Source of the DNA: Anaerobacillus alkalidiazotrophicus
Lineage (GTDB): Bacteria; Bacillota; Bacilli; Bacillales_H; Anaerobacillaceae
Assembly (NCBI RefSeq): GCF_001866055.1
Contig: NZ_MLQS01000030.1
Location: 497,500 to 561,499, forward strand
Length of the DNA stretch: 64,000 bases
Direction: 5' to 3'
Under the pieces are notes generated by a model. That model saw only the letters and a program-made list of their open reading frames with translations. It ran no database searches and was not told the origin of the DNA. The position numbers and the translations under genes were made by a program. Below, piece by piece: positions 8,703 through 16,779 of this stretch. Position 1 is the stretch's first letter, and each line of letters starts with the position of its first letter.

Positions 8703-9704
8703 ATGAGCAAAACAACCACTGAAATAAATGCATCCACATTACTCAACGAACTAAAAGAAGCCAATCAACAAATGGAAAAAGTCGTAAAAACGATTAATCA
8801 AGTGGCATCACAAGCAAATTTATTGGCACTAAATTCAGCAATTGAAGCAGCTAGAGCCGGGGAGGCCGGAAGAGGGTTTTCCGTTGTAGCTAATGAAATT
8901 AAGCGATTTGCAGACTTAAGTTTAACGACGAATAAAGAAAGTTATAAACTAATTGAAAATATTCAAAAGAAAGCAAATGAAGTAATTGCAGTAAGAACAG
9001 CAGATGTTGCTTTTGATACAATTGATAAAATTGACCGGAATTTATTTGAAAGAAATTGTGATGTACAAGCATGGGCCACATTTAATGCGATAAAAGATTG
9101 CCTGTTAAACGTAGATCAAAAAAACCAAAAACGTGCTACAAACTTAATGAAAAATATAGTTGATATTTATGAAGTTTATTACGACCTTTTTGTAATGGAT
9201 ACTACTGGTAAAATTGTAGCTTCAGGAGTTAATCAAAATATTATTGGTAAAAACATGTCAGAACGATCATGGTTTAAAGAAGTATTAAAAACAAATGATG
9301 TCCATGTTACAGATATGTATTATTCAGAAGTAATGAACGGTCATACAATGGGATATTCTTGTCCAGTGCGTGATGACAATGGTCAAGTAATAGGTGTTTT
9401 TACAACACGATTTAATTGGAATTTCATTTATGAAATCATTGACTCTGTAAAAATTAGTAAAGATAGTGAGCTATATTTAATAAATGAAGACGGAATTGTT
9501 ATTGCAAGTCATAACCATCAAGGCATACTAACAAAAGATCTTAACCAATTACAAGCAGTAAAACAACTGAAAATTGGTGAGAAATATGGTTATACCAAAG
9601 AAAAAATAGGTGGTCAAGAAAAGATCTATGCGTTTTGTAAGACCAAAGGTTATAATGCATATCGAGGTAAAGGTTGGTCAGTAATTGTAAGCGAAAATTT
9701 ATAA
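8703..9704 (+). CDS. Soluble chemoreceptor: short MCP signalling tip followed by a Cache-like sensor
   Basis: 333 residues with no membrane segment or signal peptide. Residues 20-80 contain a chemoreceptor tip ([41 protein letters not shown]) on a very short coiled coil. From about residue 110 to the end the sequence resembles a dCache domain ([78 protein letters not shown]). In ordinary MCPs the Cache sensor is extracellular and N-terminal; here the order is reversed and everything is cytoplasmic. Such a protein could sense an internal ligand and join receptor arrays. The ATG follows TTAGGGAGTTTTAAACA. Confidence 0.8.
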   Translation: MSKTTTEINASTLLNELKEANQQMEKVVKTINQVASQANLLALNSAIEAARAGEAGRGFSVVANEIKRFADLSLTTNKESYKLIENIQKKANEVIAVRTADVAFDTIDKIDRNLFERNCDVQAWATFNAIKDCLLNVDQKNQKRATNLMKNIVDIYEVYYDLFVMDTTGKIVASGVNQNIIGKNMSERSWFKEVLKTNDVHVTDMYYSEVMNGHTMGYSCPVRDDNGQVIGVFTTRFNWNFIYEIIDSVKISKDSELYLINEDGIVIASHNHQGILTKDLNQLQAVKQLKIGEKYGYTKEKIGGQEKIYAFCKTKGYNAYRGKGWSVIVSENL

Positions 9705-9761
9705 AGGACAATATTTACAAACTGTAGTCTTTACTTCTAAAGTGGATGGTATGGATGAATA

Positions 9762-9815
9762 TAAGTGCTTGAAGGAAAAAATATATTAATTTTTTCTTCA
9801 AGCACTTTTTTGGAG
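9762..9815 (+). terminator. Terminator of the MCP-Cache gene
   Basis: AAGTGCTTGAAG (9762-9773) pairs with CTTCAAGCACTT, extended by an A/T stem, and ends in TTTTTTGG. Confidence 0.85.
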
Positions 9816-9902
9816 ATAAAAAGACAATTGTCTTGGCTAAAGGTTACGAGTTCAATATAATAGAAAATATGTTATAAAAGTGAAGGAACTCTGGGGGAGA
9901 GT

Positions 9903-10235
9903 ATGTACATTATCATAATTGTTATTTTCTTACTTCTGTTTGTTTATTTATATCAAATGTATTTTCCTGTTTTATACGTCCCAAATATGGATGAAGATCA
10001 AAAAATAGTAAATAACAATACAGTATTTTTAGATGTGAGAGATTATCGAGATTCTCTCCATAAACCAGTTCAAGGAGCTGTTAATCTTCCGTATGCTTAT
10101 TTAAAGCGGCATCATCAACAAATCTCGAGTAATCAAGTTGTTGTAGTAGCCTCTGATTATGTTTCAAAAAATTTAACGGTACGCTTTTTAAAAGGGCAAG
10201 GGTTTAAAGTGATTGGCTATCAGTTAATAAAATAA
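9903..10235 (+). CDS. Membrane-anchored rhodanese-like protein lacking the catalytic cysteine
   Basis: 110 residues: an N-terminal membrane anchor (IIIIVIFLLLFVYLY), then a rhodanese-like fold beginning at about residue 30 (VFLDVRDYRDSLHKPVQGAVNLPYAYL). The position of the persulfide-carrying cysteine, normally C after the fourth strand, reads VVVVASDYVSKNLTVRFL, so no cysteine is present. It is probably not an active sulfurtransferase; a binding or scaffold role is possible. It stops 8 bp before the first dispersed element. Confidence 0.7.
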   Translation: MYIIIIVIFLLLFVYLYQMYFPVLYVPNMDEDQKIVNNNTVFLDVRDYRDSLHKPVQGAVNLPYAYLKRHHQQISSNQVVVVASDYVSKNLTVRFLKGQGFKVIGYQLIK

Positions 10236-10243
10236 AAATTTAT

Positions 10244-10454
10244 CCCACTCTTAAGGGGCAAGTAAGACCCCCACCTCAAAACGTAAGAAAATCGAGAAGT
10301 TTAGGTGGGGGATAAACTGCCCCTAAAGGTCCGATATAGAATAACTTTCATCAGTGAAGCTGATGATTAGTTATTCTTATGCCCGTGGTATAAGTTGAAC
10401 TAACAATCAGTGGGGGATGAAGGAAAACCCCCACTGATTGAAGTTCAGCTTTAT
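10244..10454 (+). mobile_element. Non-autonomous IS200/IS605-like element, copy A1 (full)
   Basis: About 211 bp with no ORF. The left flank is TTTAT (10239-10243). The left end folds into a two-step hairpin (outer AGGGGCA/TGCCCCT, inner CCCCCACCTCAAAAC with GTTTAGGTGGGGG). A central hairpin has arms AGTGAAGCT-type around TTCATCAG/CTGATGA. The right end pairs ATCAGTGGGGG with CCCCCACTGAT inside GTTGAAC/GTTCA, ending TTTAT. This order of structures, the target-like TTTAT and the lack of terminal inverted repeats or target duplication fit an IS200/IS605-derived element whose right half resembles a TnpB omega-RNA scaffold. No tnpA or tnpB lies in the window. Confidence 0.7.
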
Positions 10455-10524
10455 AACGAAATGTTTCATTGCGTCTATATTTCACGTCTATACCACTTCT
10501 TCTACTTTTACGTAACCTATTGAA

Positions 10525-11229
10525 TTATATTGTGCATTCAACATACGGACAAGATTCACAGCGAAGATGCTCTTGTAAGTACTCGATATTTTTAATTGTA
10601 ATATACTTTGAATTTATAGAGATAATCTCTTCATTAGTTAAATTCTTTAATATTCTACTAATGCTCTCTCTAGTTGCTCCGATATAGTTAGCTAACTCTT
10701 GACTTGTTAATTTTTTGTTTATTAAAATACCATTTTCACAAGGAGTACCGTGAGCATTGCTAAGTCGGATTAATATTGAAAATAGTGCACCTTTTTTTCC
10801 ACAAAAAATGAGATCACGAAATTGTGCAAGAAGTGAGTTACTATGGATTGAAATTCGTCTCATAAATGCTAAAGCAATTGCACCATTTACACGACAAATA
10901 TCTTCTATTACTTCCCTTTCAAATCTAACCAATATAGAGTCTTTAATAACATCAGCATTAGAGGTAAGTTTTAAGTTATTATATAAACTTAGCTCTCCAA
11001 TAAAATCATTATCCTGTTTCAGCTGAAAAAATAAAACTTTACCTTCAACACTTGTTTTACTTAAGCGAACTCTACCGGATTTTATGAAGTAGATATGTTT
11101 AGGACGATCCCCTTCGAAAAATAAAGAATTACCTTTTTGGACAGAAATCTCAGTTCCTTGTGACAAAAGGTACTGCTTCTCTTCTTCGCTTAACTCGTCA
11201 AAAAATGTCTCTTTTGTAATTTTGACCAT
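10525..11229 (-). CDS. fnr: Anaerobic regulator FNR, Bacillus type
   Basis: 234 residues of the Crp/Fnr family: cyclic-nucleotide-binding-like beta roll (SLFFEGDRPKHIYFIKSGRVRLSK), dimer helix, and HTH (LTSQELANYIGATRESISRILKNL near residues 175-200). The C-terminus CESCPYVEC gives C-x2-C-x4-C, the distinctive cluster position of B. subtilis Fnr, whose [4Fe-4S] is held by three C-terminal cysteines and an aspartate instead of the N-terminal set of E. coli FNR. It should activate genes under oxygen limitation. The start at 11229 follows AGGAGGACTACTA; the longer frame to 11259 has no good ribosome site. Confidence 0.9.
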   Translation of the reverse strand: MVKITKETFFDELSEEEKQYLLSQGTEISVQKGNSLFFEGDRPKHIYFIKSGRVRLSKTSVEGKVLFFQLKQDNDFIGELSLYNNLKLTSNADVIKDSILVRFEREVIEDICRVNGAIALAFMRRISIHSNSLLAQFRDLIFCGKKGALFSILIRLSNAHGTPCENGILINKKLTSQELANYIGATRESISRILKNLTNEEIISINSKYITIKNIEYLQEHLRCESCPYVECTI

Positions 11230-11552
11230 TAGTAGTCCTCCTAGAAAAAACAAAAACATAATTTGTAAATATAAGGTAAAGAAATCGTCGATAAGTTAAC
11301 AATCTTACTATATTTTACAACATTAATAGAATTAAATCGATTTTCTTTATTTAAAAATAACATATTTTGAGATTAAACGCTGTGAAAAAAAAGAGAATAT
11401 TGGTGGAGTATGATGATATATATAGAAAAAAGCTAAAACTTTACGCTTTAAATTAACTGAAGTAAAAACCTTGTGAGATAACTTGACTAAAAACTCAGAA
11501 AGTTGAAAATAATCAAAAAATTTATTATAATTAAAAAAAGGAGGTTTTAAAT

Positions 11553-11858
11553 ATGGAAAAGTTTATGATAAATAAAAAAATGTTGAGGAAATTGTCATTA
11601 ATGAATAACCATAGGGAGCCTTCTGTAGAGATACTTGACTCCTTATATGCTCAGATGTTTTTAGAAGTATCCATTTACCGCTTTCAAACATCGAAACTTC
11701 AAAAGGAAATCGATCATGCTCTAAAAAATGGTAATAAGGAAGAATTCGCAAAGCTTGCAGAAAAATACAATGAAATTTTATTTAAGTATAAAGACGGCAT
11801 TAAATTTTCAAAAAAGGGGTTTGAATTAACGATTGACCTAGAAGAATATGTTCTATAG
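11553..11858 (+). CDS. IDEAL domain protein
   Basis: 101 residues ending in a short helical module, LQKEIDHALKNGNKEEFAKLAEKYNEIL, that matches the IDEAL domain, a small motif named for the sequence I-D-E-A-L found in several Bacillus proteins and associated with protein-protein contacts. The N-terminal 60 residues are not recognised. The ATG is preceded by AAAAGGAGGTTTTAAAT. Upstream 11230-11552 is AT-rich and holds the divergent promoters of fnr and this gene; no clear FNR site was found. Confidence 0.65.
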   Translation: MEKFMINKKMLRKLSLMNNHREPSVEILDSLYAQMFLEVSIYRFQTSKLQKEIDHALKNGNKEEFAKLAEKYNEILFKYKDGIKFSKKGFELTIDLEEYVL

Positions 11859-11974
11859 GCGAATGATAAGAAAATACACAACAAAGTGAAAGTGATGTGA
11901 AAAGTGGAGAAAATATGAGTATCATTTTGACGATTTCAATTGTATGGGGAAAAAACCAAAGTACCGACAAAAAA

Positions 11975-12014
11975 GGCGTTTAGAATTAGTAAAATAATTC
12001 AAACGCCATTTTTA
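11975..12014 (+). terminator. Terminator of the IDEAL gene
   Basis: GGCGTTTAGAATTA (11975-11988) pairs with TAATTCAAACGCC (11995-12007), followed by ATTTTTATT. The TTTAT of its T tract is also the left-flank target of element copy A2. Confidence 0.8.
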
Positions 12015-12015
12015 T

Positions 12016-12227
12016 TCCACTCTTAAGGGCAGTAAAACCCTCACCTCAAAACTTAAGAAAATCGAGAAGTTTAGGTGGGGGATAAACTGCCCCTAAAGGT
12101 CCGATATAGAATAACTTTCATCAGTGAAGCTGATGATTAGTTATTCTTATGCCCGTGGTATAAGTTGAACTAATAACAATCAGTGGAGGATGAAGGAAAA
12201 CCCCCACTGATTGAAGTTCAGCTTTAT
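12016..12227 (+). mobile_element. Non-autonomous IS200/IS605-like element, copy A2 (full)
   Basis: About 212 bp, near-identical to A1 and A3 from CCTAAAGGTCCG to the right end. TTTAT (12011-12015) precedes it. The left stem has point changes (AGGGCAG, CCCTCACC) that weaken pairing, and the right hairpin has GTGGAGG for GTGGGGG. A second right-end-like fragment, ATTGAAGTTCACCTTAT, follows at 12247-12263 across the arsA stop. Confidence 0.7.
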
Positions 12228-12259
12228 ACACTCAATACTGCCTATTATTGAAGTTCACC

Positions 12260-14023
12260 TTATAACAACTTTTTTAGACTTTCGCTTCCAATCATGTCAT
12301 CAGCTTGCCAAGGCACAATTACGCATTGTTTCGACAGTTCATCTTTTACTTTTTTAATCCACTGTTCTTCAGCGAGAGCCCGTCCTTGAAGGATAGGGTC
12401 AGTAGTGCTGGAGGCCTGAAAGCTTTGGTTTATCACCCACCATTTTGGTGAGATTTGTGCACGACGTAAGTCTTCTTGGAGTCGGCTAGCTTCAAAAACA
12501 GGTGTTGCTTCTGGAAGTGTTACCAACACTACGTTTGTATTTTTTTCATCACGAAGTCGAGGCAATAGGTTTTTTACTGCTTCTGGGATGTTCCCACTAG
12601 AACGAGTAACCTCACGATGATAGGAATGAGCTGCATCTAGTAAAAGTAATGTATGCCCAGTAGGTGCAGTATCAATCACAACAAATGTTTCTTTTGACTT
12701 GTCCACGATATTGGCAAATGCCTGAAAAACTGCGATTTCCTCAGTACAAGGAGAACGTAAGTCTTCTTCAATGTATTTTAAACTTTCCTCATCTAATGTT
12801 TCTCTTACTTTATTTAAAACTTGGTCACGATAATTCTCAACCTCTTTTTTAGGATCAATACGACTAATCGAAATTTTATTTGTTACTTTCGTATCTTTTA
12901 AGACGGTAGTTAAATGTGCTGCTGGGTCAGTAGTTGTAAGATGAACGTGATGTCCTTTTTCTGCTAGTCCAATGGCAATAGCTGCTGCAATTGTTGTTTT
13001 ACCAACTCCTCCTTTCCCCATAGTCATAATTACTCCACTTTTATTTTTTGAAAAGGCATCAATCATAGTTTTCAGTGGTGGTATCGTATTTGCTGTCAGT
13101 TTATTAGTAATAATTCTATTTGTAACTTCAACAGGTACAAACAGTTTCTTCAGTGCTTCTATTCCGGTTAAATTAAACGGAACTAAAGGGAGTTGAAATG
13201 TAGTAAGAGATTTCAAATAATCTGACATTTGCTCTAAAGCTGTAAGTTGTTTTCTTTCAAATTGATTTGCTACATGATCGTTTCTGTCCAAAACGTGAAA
13301 AACACCATTAATAATCAGTGCTTGATTTTTAATTCCAAGTTCACTTAACTCAGTAGCTGCACGTTCGGCTTCACTTAGTGATGAATACTCTGGTCTTGAT
13401 ACAAGTATAAGTGTTGTTTCTTCCCTATTAGAAAGTGCTGTTACCGTACGTGCGTAAAGGTCTTTTTTTGATGCAAGGCCAGATAAAGGACCTAAACAAG
13501 AGGTACCAGTTGTATTTTCTTCTAAAAAATCAGACCATGCAGTTGGCAATTGTAATAAACGTAACGTATGTCCAGTAGGAGCCGTATCGAAAATAACATG
13601 ATCAAATTGCTTTGTTAAATCATCATTTGATAATAAGTTCGTAAATTCATCAAAAGCAGCTATTTCAACTGTACAAGCACCAGAAAGCTGCTCTTCCATA
13701 TTATCGAGGGCTGCTTTAGGGAGCTTACCACGATAAGGACCAATGACACTTTCCCGATATTGTTTGGCGGCTTCTTCTGGGTCTAAATTTGAAGCAAATA
13801 AATTAGGCACTTCACTGATTGCTTTTGGAGTATTTGATAACGTTTCATCAAATACATCCTCAAGGTTAGATGCGGGGTCAGTGCTTACAATTAATACTTT
13901 TCTACCGGCTTGTGCTAAAGCAACCGCAGTAGCACAAGCGGTTGATGTTTTACCGACTCCTCCTTTACCAGTAAAAAAGAAATGTCGAGTTTCAGGTAAT
14001 TTCATTGGGTGAAATAATTCCAT
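12260..14023 (-). CDS. arsA: Arsenite efflux pump ATPase ArsA
   Basis: 587 residues made of two homologous halves, the usual size for bacterial ArsA. Each half has a deviant Walker A (GKGGVGKTSTA near residue 19 and GKGGVGKTTIA near 334) and the signal-transduction motif DTAPTGHT. The three metalloid-binding cysteines are present (SGACTVEIAAFDEF, TSCLGPLSG, SPCTEEIAVFQAF). The protein energises arsenite export with the membrane carrier, here presumably Acr3 encoded divergently. It follows arsD on the minus strand after 114 bp containing a stable hairpin. Confidence 0.95.
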   Translation of the reverse strand: MELFHPMKLPETRHFFFTGKGGVGKTSTACATAVALAQAGRKVLIVSTDPASNLEDVFDETLSNTPKAISEVPNLFASNLDPEEAAKQYRESVIGPYRGKLPKAALDNMEEQLSGACTVEIAAFDEFTNLLSNDDLTKQFDHVIFDTAPTGHTLRLLQLPTAWSDFLEENTTGTSCLGPLSGLASKKDLYARTVTALSNREETTLILVSRPEYSSLSEAERAATELSELGIKNQALIINGVFHVLDRNDHVANQFERKQLTALEQMSDYLKSLTTFQLPLVPFNLTGIEALKKLFVPVEVTNRIITNKLTANTIPPLKTMIDAFSKNKSGVIMTMGKGGVGKTTIAAAIAIGLAEKGHHVHLTTTDPAAHLTTVLKDTKVTNKISISRIDPKKEVENYRDQVLNKVRETLDEESLKYIEEDLRSPCTEEIAVFQAFANIVDKSKETFVVIDTAPTGHTLLLLDAAHSYHREVTRSSGNIPEAVKNLLPRLRDEKNTNVVLVTLPEATPVFEASRLQEDLRRAQISPKWWVINQSFQASSTTDPILQGRALAEEQWIKKVKDELSKQCVIVPWQADDMIGSESLKKLL

Positions 14024-14071
14024 GATGATACCAACCTTTCAAGTATATTTAAAACAATCTGCTCTTAATTA

Positions 14072-14117
14072 GCCCACCACGGAACTTTATTAAAAATGTA
14101 TGTGGTGGGCATCTTTT
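14072..14117 (-). promoter_or_regulatory. Intercistronic hairpin between arsD and arsA
   Basis: GCCCACCAC (14072-14080) pairs with GTGGTGGGC (14102-14110). On the plus strand it is followed by ATCTTTTTCGC, but no plus gene ends here; in the arsD-arsA transcript it may stabilise the RNA or reduce arsA expression. Confidence 0.45.
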
Positions 14118-14137
14118 TCGCTAATCAGATTAATTAT

Positions 14138-14500
14138 TTATATTGACTTGAGATCAATATTTAATGGCGAGTTCTTGACTTCTAATTCAGTAACATCAAT
14201 ATTTAGCCATGTAGCTAGTTCTGTTTTCGAAGGGTACTTATGTGTTTTTACTATTTTGCCATTCACAACGGTAGCGGGTAAACCGTCTACTCCTTCAGCC
14301 TCCATAAGCATACTAATATCCTTATTTAATACATAAGGTTCAGCATTTTGAGCTAGATTATATCTAATAACGTCATGACCTTTATTAACGAGAGTTGCTA
14401 CGTCTCTTGCAATACGAGTTAATTCTGGGTCAACATCAGGTCCACAAACACCAGTTGGACAGCAAAGGGCAGGGTCAAAAATTTCAATTTTTGTCTTCAT
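14138..14500 (-). CDS. arsD: Arsenite metallochaperone / weak repressor ArsD
   Basis: 120 residues with the N-terminal FDPALCCPTGVCGPDVDPEL, giving the C13-C14-C19 triad that binds As(III) and hands it to ArsA. The further C-terminal cysteine pairs found in some ArsD proteins are absent; C13, C14 and C19 are the only cysteines seen. The thioredoxin-like remainder (LPATVVNGKIVKTHKYPSKTELATWL) is typical. It is the first gene of a minus-strand arsD-arsA unit and is divergent from arsR, so the shared 14501-14691 region probably controls both directions. Confidence 0.93.
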   Translation of the reverse strand: MKTKIEIFDPALCCPTGVCGPDVDPELTRIARDVATLVNKGHDVIRYNLAQNAEPYVLNKDISMLMEAEGVDGLPATVVNGKIVKTHKYPSKTELATWLNIDVTELEVKNSPLNIDLKSI

Positions 14501-14626
14501 GTTAAATCTCTCCTTAAGTTATAGATTTTAGGTTGAACATTGTATCAATGCTACACGGATCGTATTAAGGTTATTTTCTCCGTGCTAAGTAAGATATAAT
14601 TCTTTTTTATTTTATCATATTTCTCA

Positions 14627-14654
14627 TTGACATATAAGTATATACTTATATAAT
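14627..14654 (+). promoter_or_regulatory. arsR promoter with ArsR operator
   Basis: TTGACA (14627-14632) and TATAAT (14649-14654) are separated by 16 bp. A perfect 20-bp palindrome, ATATAAGTATATACTTATAT (14632-14651), fills the spacer and overlaps both elements; this is the expected placing for repression by a dimeric ArsR that leaves DNA on binding As(III). Confidence 0.75.
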
Positions 14655-14691
14655 AATACATGTAATGAAATTAATTAAGGGAGTTGAATTC

Positions 14692-15030
14692 ATGGATAAA
14701 ATCCCTATAGAAAAAATGGTTGTTGTATTAAAGTTATTAGGAGATAAAACAAGGCTAACGATAGTTAGTCTATTGAAAGAAAGGGATTGTTGTGTATGTG
14801 AATTTGTTGAACTTTTAGAAATGAGCCAACCGTCTATTAGTCAACATATTCGTAAATTAAAAGATGCAAACTTAGTAACAGAGAAAAGAAAAGGACAATG
14901 GATTTTTTATTCACTAAATAAAGAAAATGATGCTTATTCGGTTATTCTCTCGATATTAGACCATATCCCTGATCAAGATGAAAAATTACTGCAGTTAGAG
15001 AGAATTAGTAAAAACGTTTGTTGTGATTAA
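14692..15030 (+). CDS. arsR: ArsR-family arsenic-responsive repressor
   Basis: 112 residues with a winged HTH (LEMSQPSISQHIRKLKDANLVTEKRKGQWIFYSL). The metal-site helix carries DCCVCEFVELL, equivalent to the ELCVCDL box that binds As(III)/Sb(III). A C-terminal CCD adds two more cysteines. I start at 14692 because AAGGGAGTTGAATTC precedes that ATG; the frame extends nine codons further upstream into the operator region. It is first in arsR-acr3-arsC and sits over its own operator. Confidence 0.93.
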   Translation: MDKIPIEKMVVVLKLLGDKTRLTIVSLLKERDCCVCEFVELLEMSQPSISQHIRKLKDANLVTEKRKGQWIFYSLNKENDAYSVILSILDHIPDQDEKLLQLERISKNVCCD

Positions 15031-15055
15031 TAGAAGTTTGAGGAGAGTGAGAGAA

Positions 15056-16120
15056 TTGAGTAATGAAACGGAAGTGAAAGGAATTGGGTTTTTTGAACGC
15101 TATTTAACGATATGGGTTGCGTTATGTATTATCGTTGGAGTTGCTATTGGCCAGTGGCTTCCTTTTATCCCAGAGACGTTAAGCAGATTTGAATATGCCC
15201 AAGTATCAATTCCTGTCGCTATTCTAATTTGGCTAATGATTTATCCGATGATGTTGAAAATTGATTTTTCTAGTATCGTAGGGGCATTAAAAATGCCAAA
15301 GGGGTTAATTGTGACTTGTACGACAAACTGGTTAATTAAGCCGTTTACAATGTTTTTATTTGCATGGCTGTTTTTTAAAATAATTTTTGGGGGGCTTATT
15401 CCAGCAGACCTAGCTACTGAATATATTGCAGGTGCCGTATTATTAGGGGCAGCCCCTTGTACTGCGATGGTATTTGTTTGGAGTCATTTAACGAAAGGGA
15501 ATCCTTCCTATACACTTGTTCAAGTTGCTGTAAATGATTTGATTTTATTAATTGCATTTGCTCCAATTGTCATGATTTTATTAGGTGTAAGTAATGTATT
15601 AGTGCCATATGACACATTACTCTTATCTGTTGTGTTATTTATCGTTATTCCATTAGTAGGTGGATATTTATCAAGAACTTACATTGTTAAGAATAAAGGA
15701 AAAGAGTATTTTGAAAATGTCTTTATAAAGAAATTTGATAATGTTACGATTACTGGCTTATTGTTAACGTTAATCATCCTTTTCTCTTTCCAAGGTGATG
15801 TTATATTAAACAATCCAATCCATATTGTGTTAATTGCCATTCCTTTAATCATTCAAACGTTCCTTATATTTGCCATAGCATACGGATGGGCAAAAGCCTG
15901 GAAATTGCCACATGAAATTGCCTCACCTGCTGGAATGATCGGTGCTAGTAACTTTTTTGAATTGGCAGTAGCGGTAGCCATCGCATTATTTGGTCTTCAA
16001 TCTGGTGCAGCACTCGTAACGGTTGTTGGGGTTCTCGTTGAAGTTCCTCTGATGTTAGCGTTAGTTCGTATATCAAACAATACACGACACTGGTTTCCTG
16101 ATTCAAAGTTAGCCCAATAG
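15056..16120 (+). CDS. acr3: Arsenite efflux permease Acr3
   Basis: 354 residues with about ten membrane segments. The sequence FFERYLTIWVALCIIVGVAIGQWLP near the start and GAAPCTAMVFVWSHLTKGNPSYTLVQVAVNDL, which holds the conserved cysteine of membrane segment 4, identify the Acr3 (BASS superfamily) arsenite carrier rather than ArsB. The frame is open from 15023, overlapping arsR, but the TTG at 15056 has GAGGAGAGTGAGAGAA upstream and is the likely start. With ArsA and ArsD nearby it may work as an ATP-driven pump. Confidence 0.93.
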   Translation: MSNETEVKGIGFFERYLTIWVALCIIVGVAIGQWLPFIPETLSRFEYAQVSIPVAILIWLMIYPMMLKIDFSSIVGALKMPKGLIVTCTTNWLIKPFTMFLFAWLFFKIIFGGLIPADLATEYIAGAVLLGAAPCTAMVFVWSHLTKGNPSYTLVQVAVNDLILLIAFAPIVMILLGVSNVLVPYDTLLLSVVLFIVIPLVGGYLSRTYIVKNKGKEYFENVFIKKFDNVTITGLLLTLIILFSFQGDVILNNPIHIVLIAIPLIIQTFLIFAIAYGWAKAWKLPHEIASPAGMIGASNFFELAVAVAIALFGLQSGAALVTVVGVLVEVPLMLALVRISNNTRHWFPDSKLAQ

Positions 16121-16295
16121 TGTCGTTATTGATAGAAAGTATTATTTCAATCGGTTTAGATTTACTAATTTAAACTGATTGCTAAACTTATGTCTCACTG
16201 AAAAGACTAAGATTTACTTTGTTTTGAAGTGCAGGTCTTATAGCTCATTATGAGTGAAAAGAGATATTATTTTATTAAAGGAGACTTACTTACAC

Positions 16296-16715
16296 ATGTC
16301 AAAAAAAACAATCTACTTTTTATGTACAGGAAATTCATGCCGTAGCCAAATGGCAGAAGGGTTTGGTCATCATTATTTAGGAGATGAGTGGAATGTTTAT
16401 TCTGCTGGAATAGAAGCTCATGGTGTAAATCCTAATGCTGTTAAAGCAATGAAAGAAATTGGTATTGATATTTCCAATCAAACCTCAGACACTATTGATC
16501 CTGAAATTTTAGCAAATGCCGATTTAGTCGTAACATTATGTGGCCATGCTAACGATGTATGCCCAGCAACACCCAAAAATAAGGATCGCGTTCATTGGGG
16601 ATTTGACGATCCGGCAAAAGCAGAAGGAACAGATGAAGAAAAGTGGGCATTCTTCCAAAGAGTTCGTGATGAGATTGGCTCTCGAATTAAAACATTTAAA
16701 GAAACAGGAAAATAA
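16296..16715 (+). CDS. arsC: Thioredoxin-coupled arsenate reductase ArsC
   Basis: 139 residues, the same length as B. subtilis ArsC. The phosphatase-like P-loop [15 protein letters not shown] gives nucleophile C10, and [11 protein letters not shown] supplies C82 and C89 of the relay used with thioredoxin. It reduces arsenate to arsenite for export by Acr3. ATG at 16296 follows AAAGGAGACTTACTTACAC; the upstream in-frame codons to 16254 lack support. A 175-bp gap separates it from acr3; no second promoter was convincing. Confidence 0.95.
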   Translation: MSKKTIYFLCTGNSCRSQMAEGFGHHYLGDEWNVYSAGIEAHGVNPNAVKAMKEIGIDISNQTSDTIDPEILANADLVVTLCGHANDVCPATPKNKDRVHWGFDDPAKAEGTDEEKWAFFQRVRDEIGSRIKTFKETGK

Positions 16716-16720
16716 TAGAA

Positions 16721-16765
16721 AAAAGCCATTATAGCGAACTTTTCACTATAATGGCTTTTCTTCTT
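16721..16765. terminator. Bidirectional terminator between arsC and the PCYCxC gene
   Basis: AAGCCATTATAG (16723-16734) pairs with CTATAATGGCTT (16745-16756), with A and T tracts outside, so it can end both convergent transcripts. Confidence 0.85.
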
Positions 16766-16779
16766 ATTAAATAAACTAT

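Noticed and set aside
11470..11495. TGTGAGATAACTTGACT as an FNR box upstream of the IDEAL gene
   Set aside because: Only the first half site fits; the second half (TTGAC) departs from TCACA-type, and no promoter spacing supports it.
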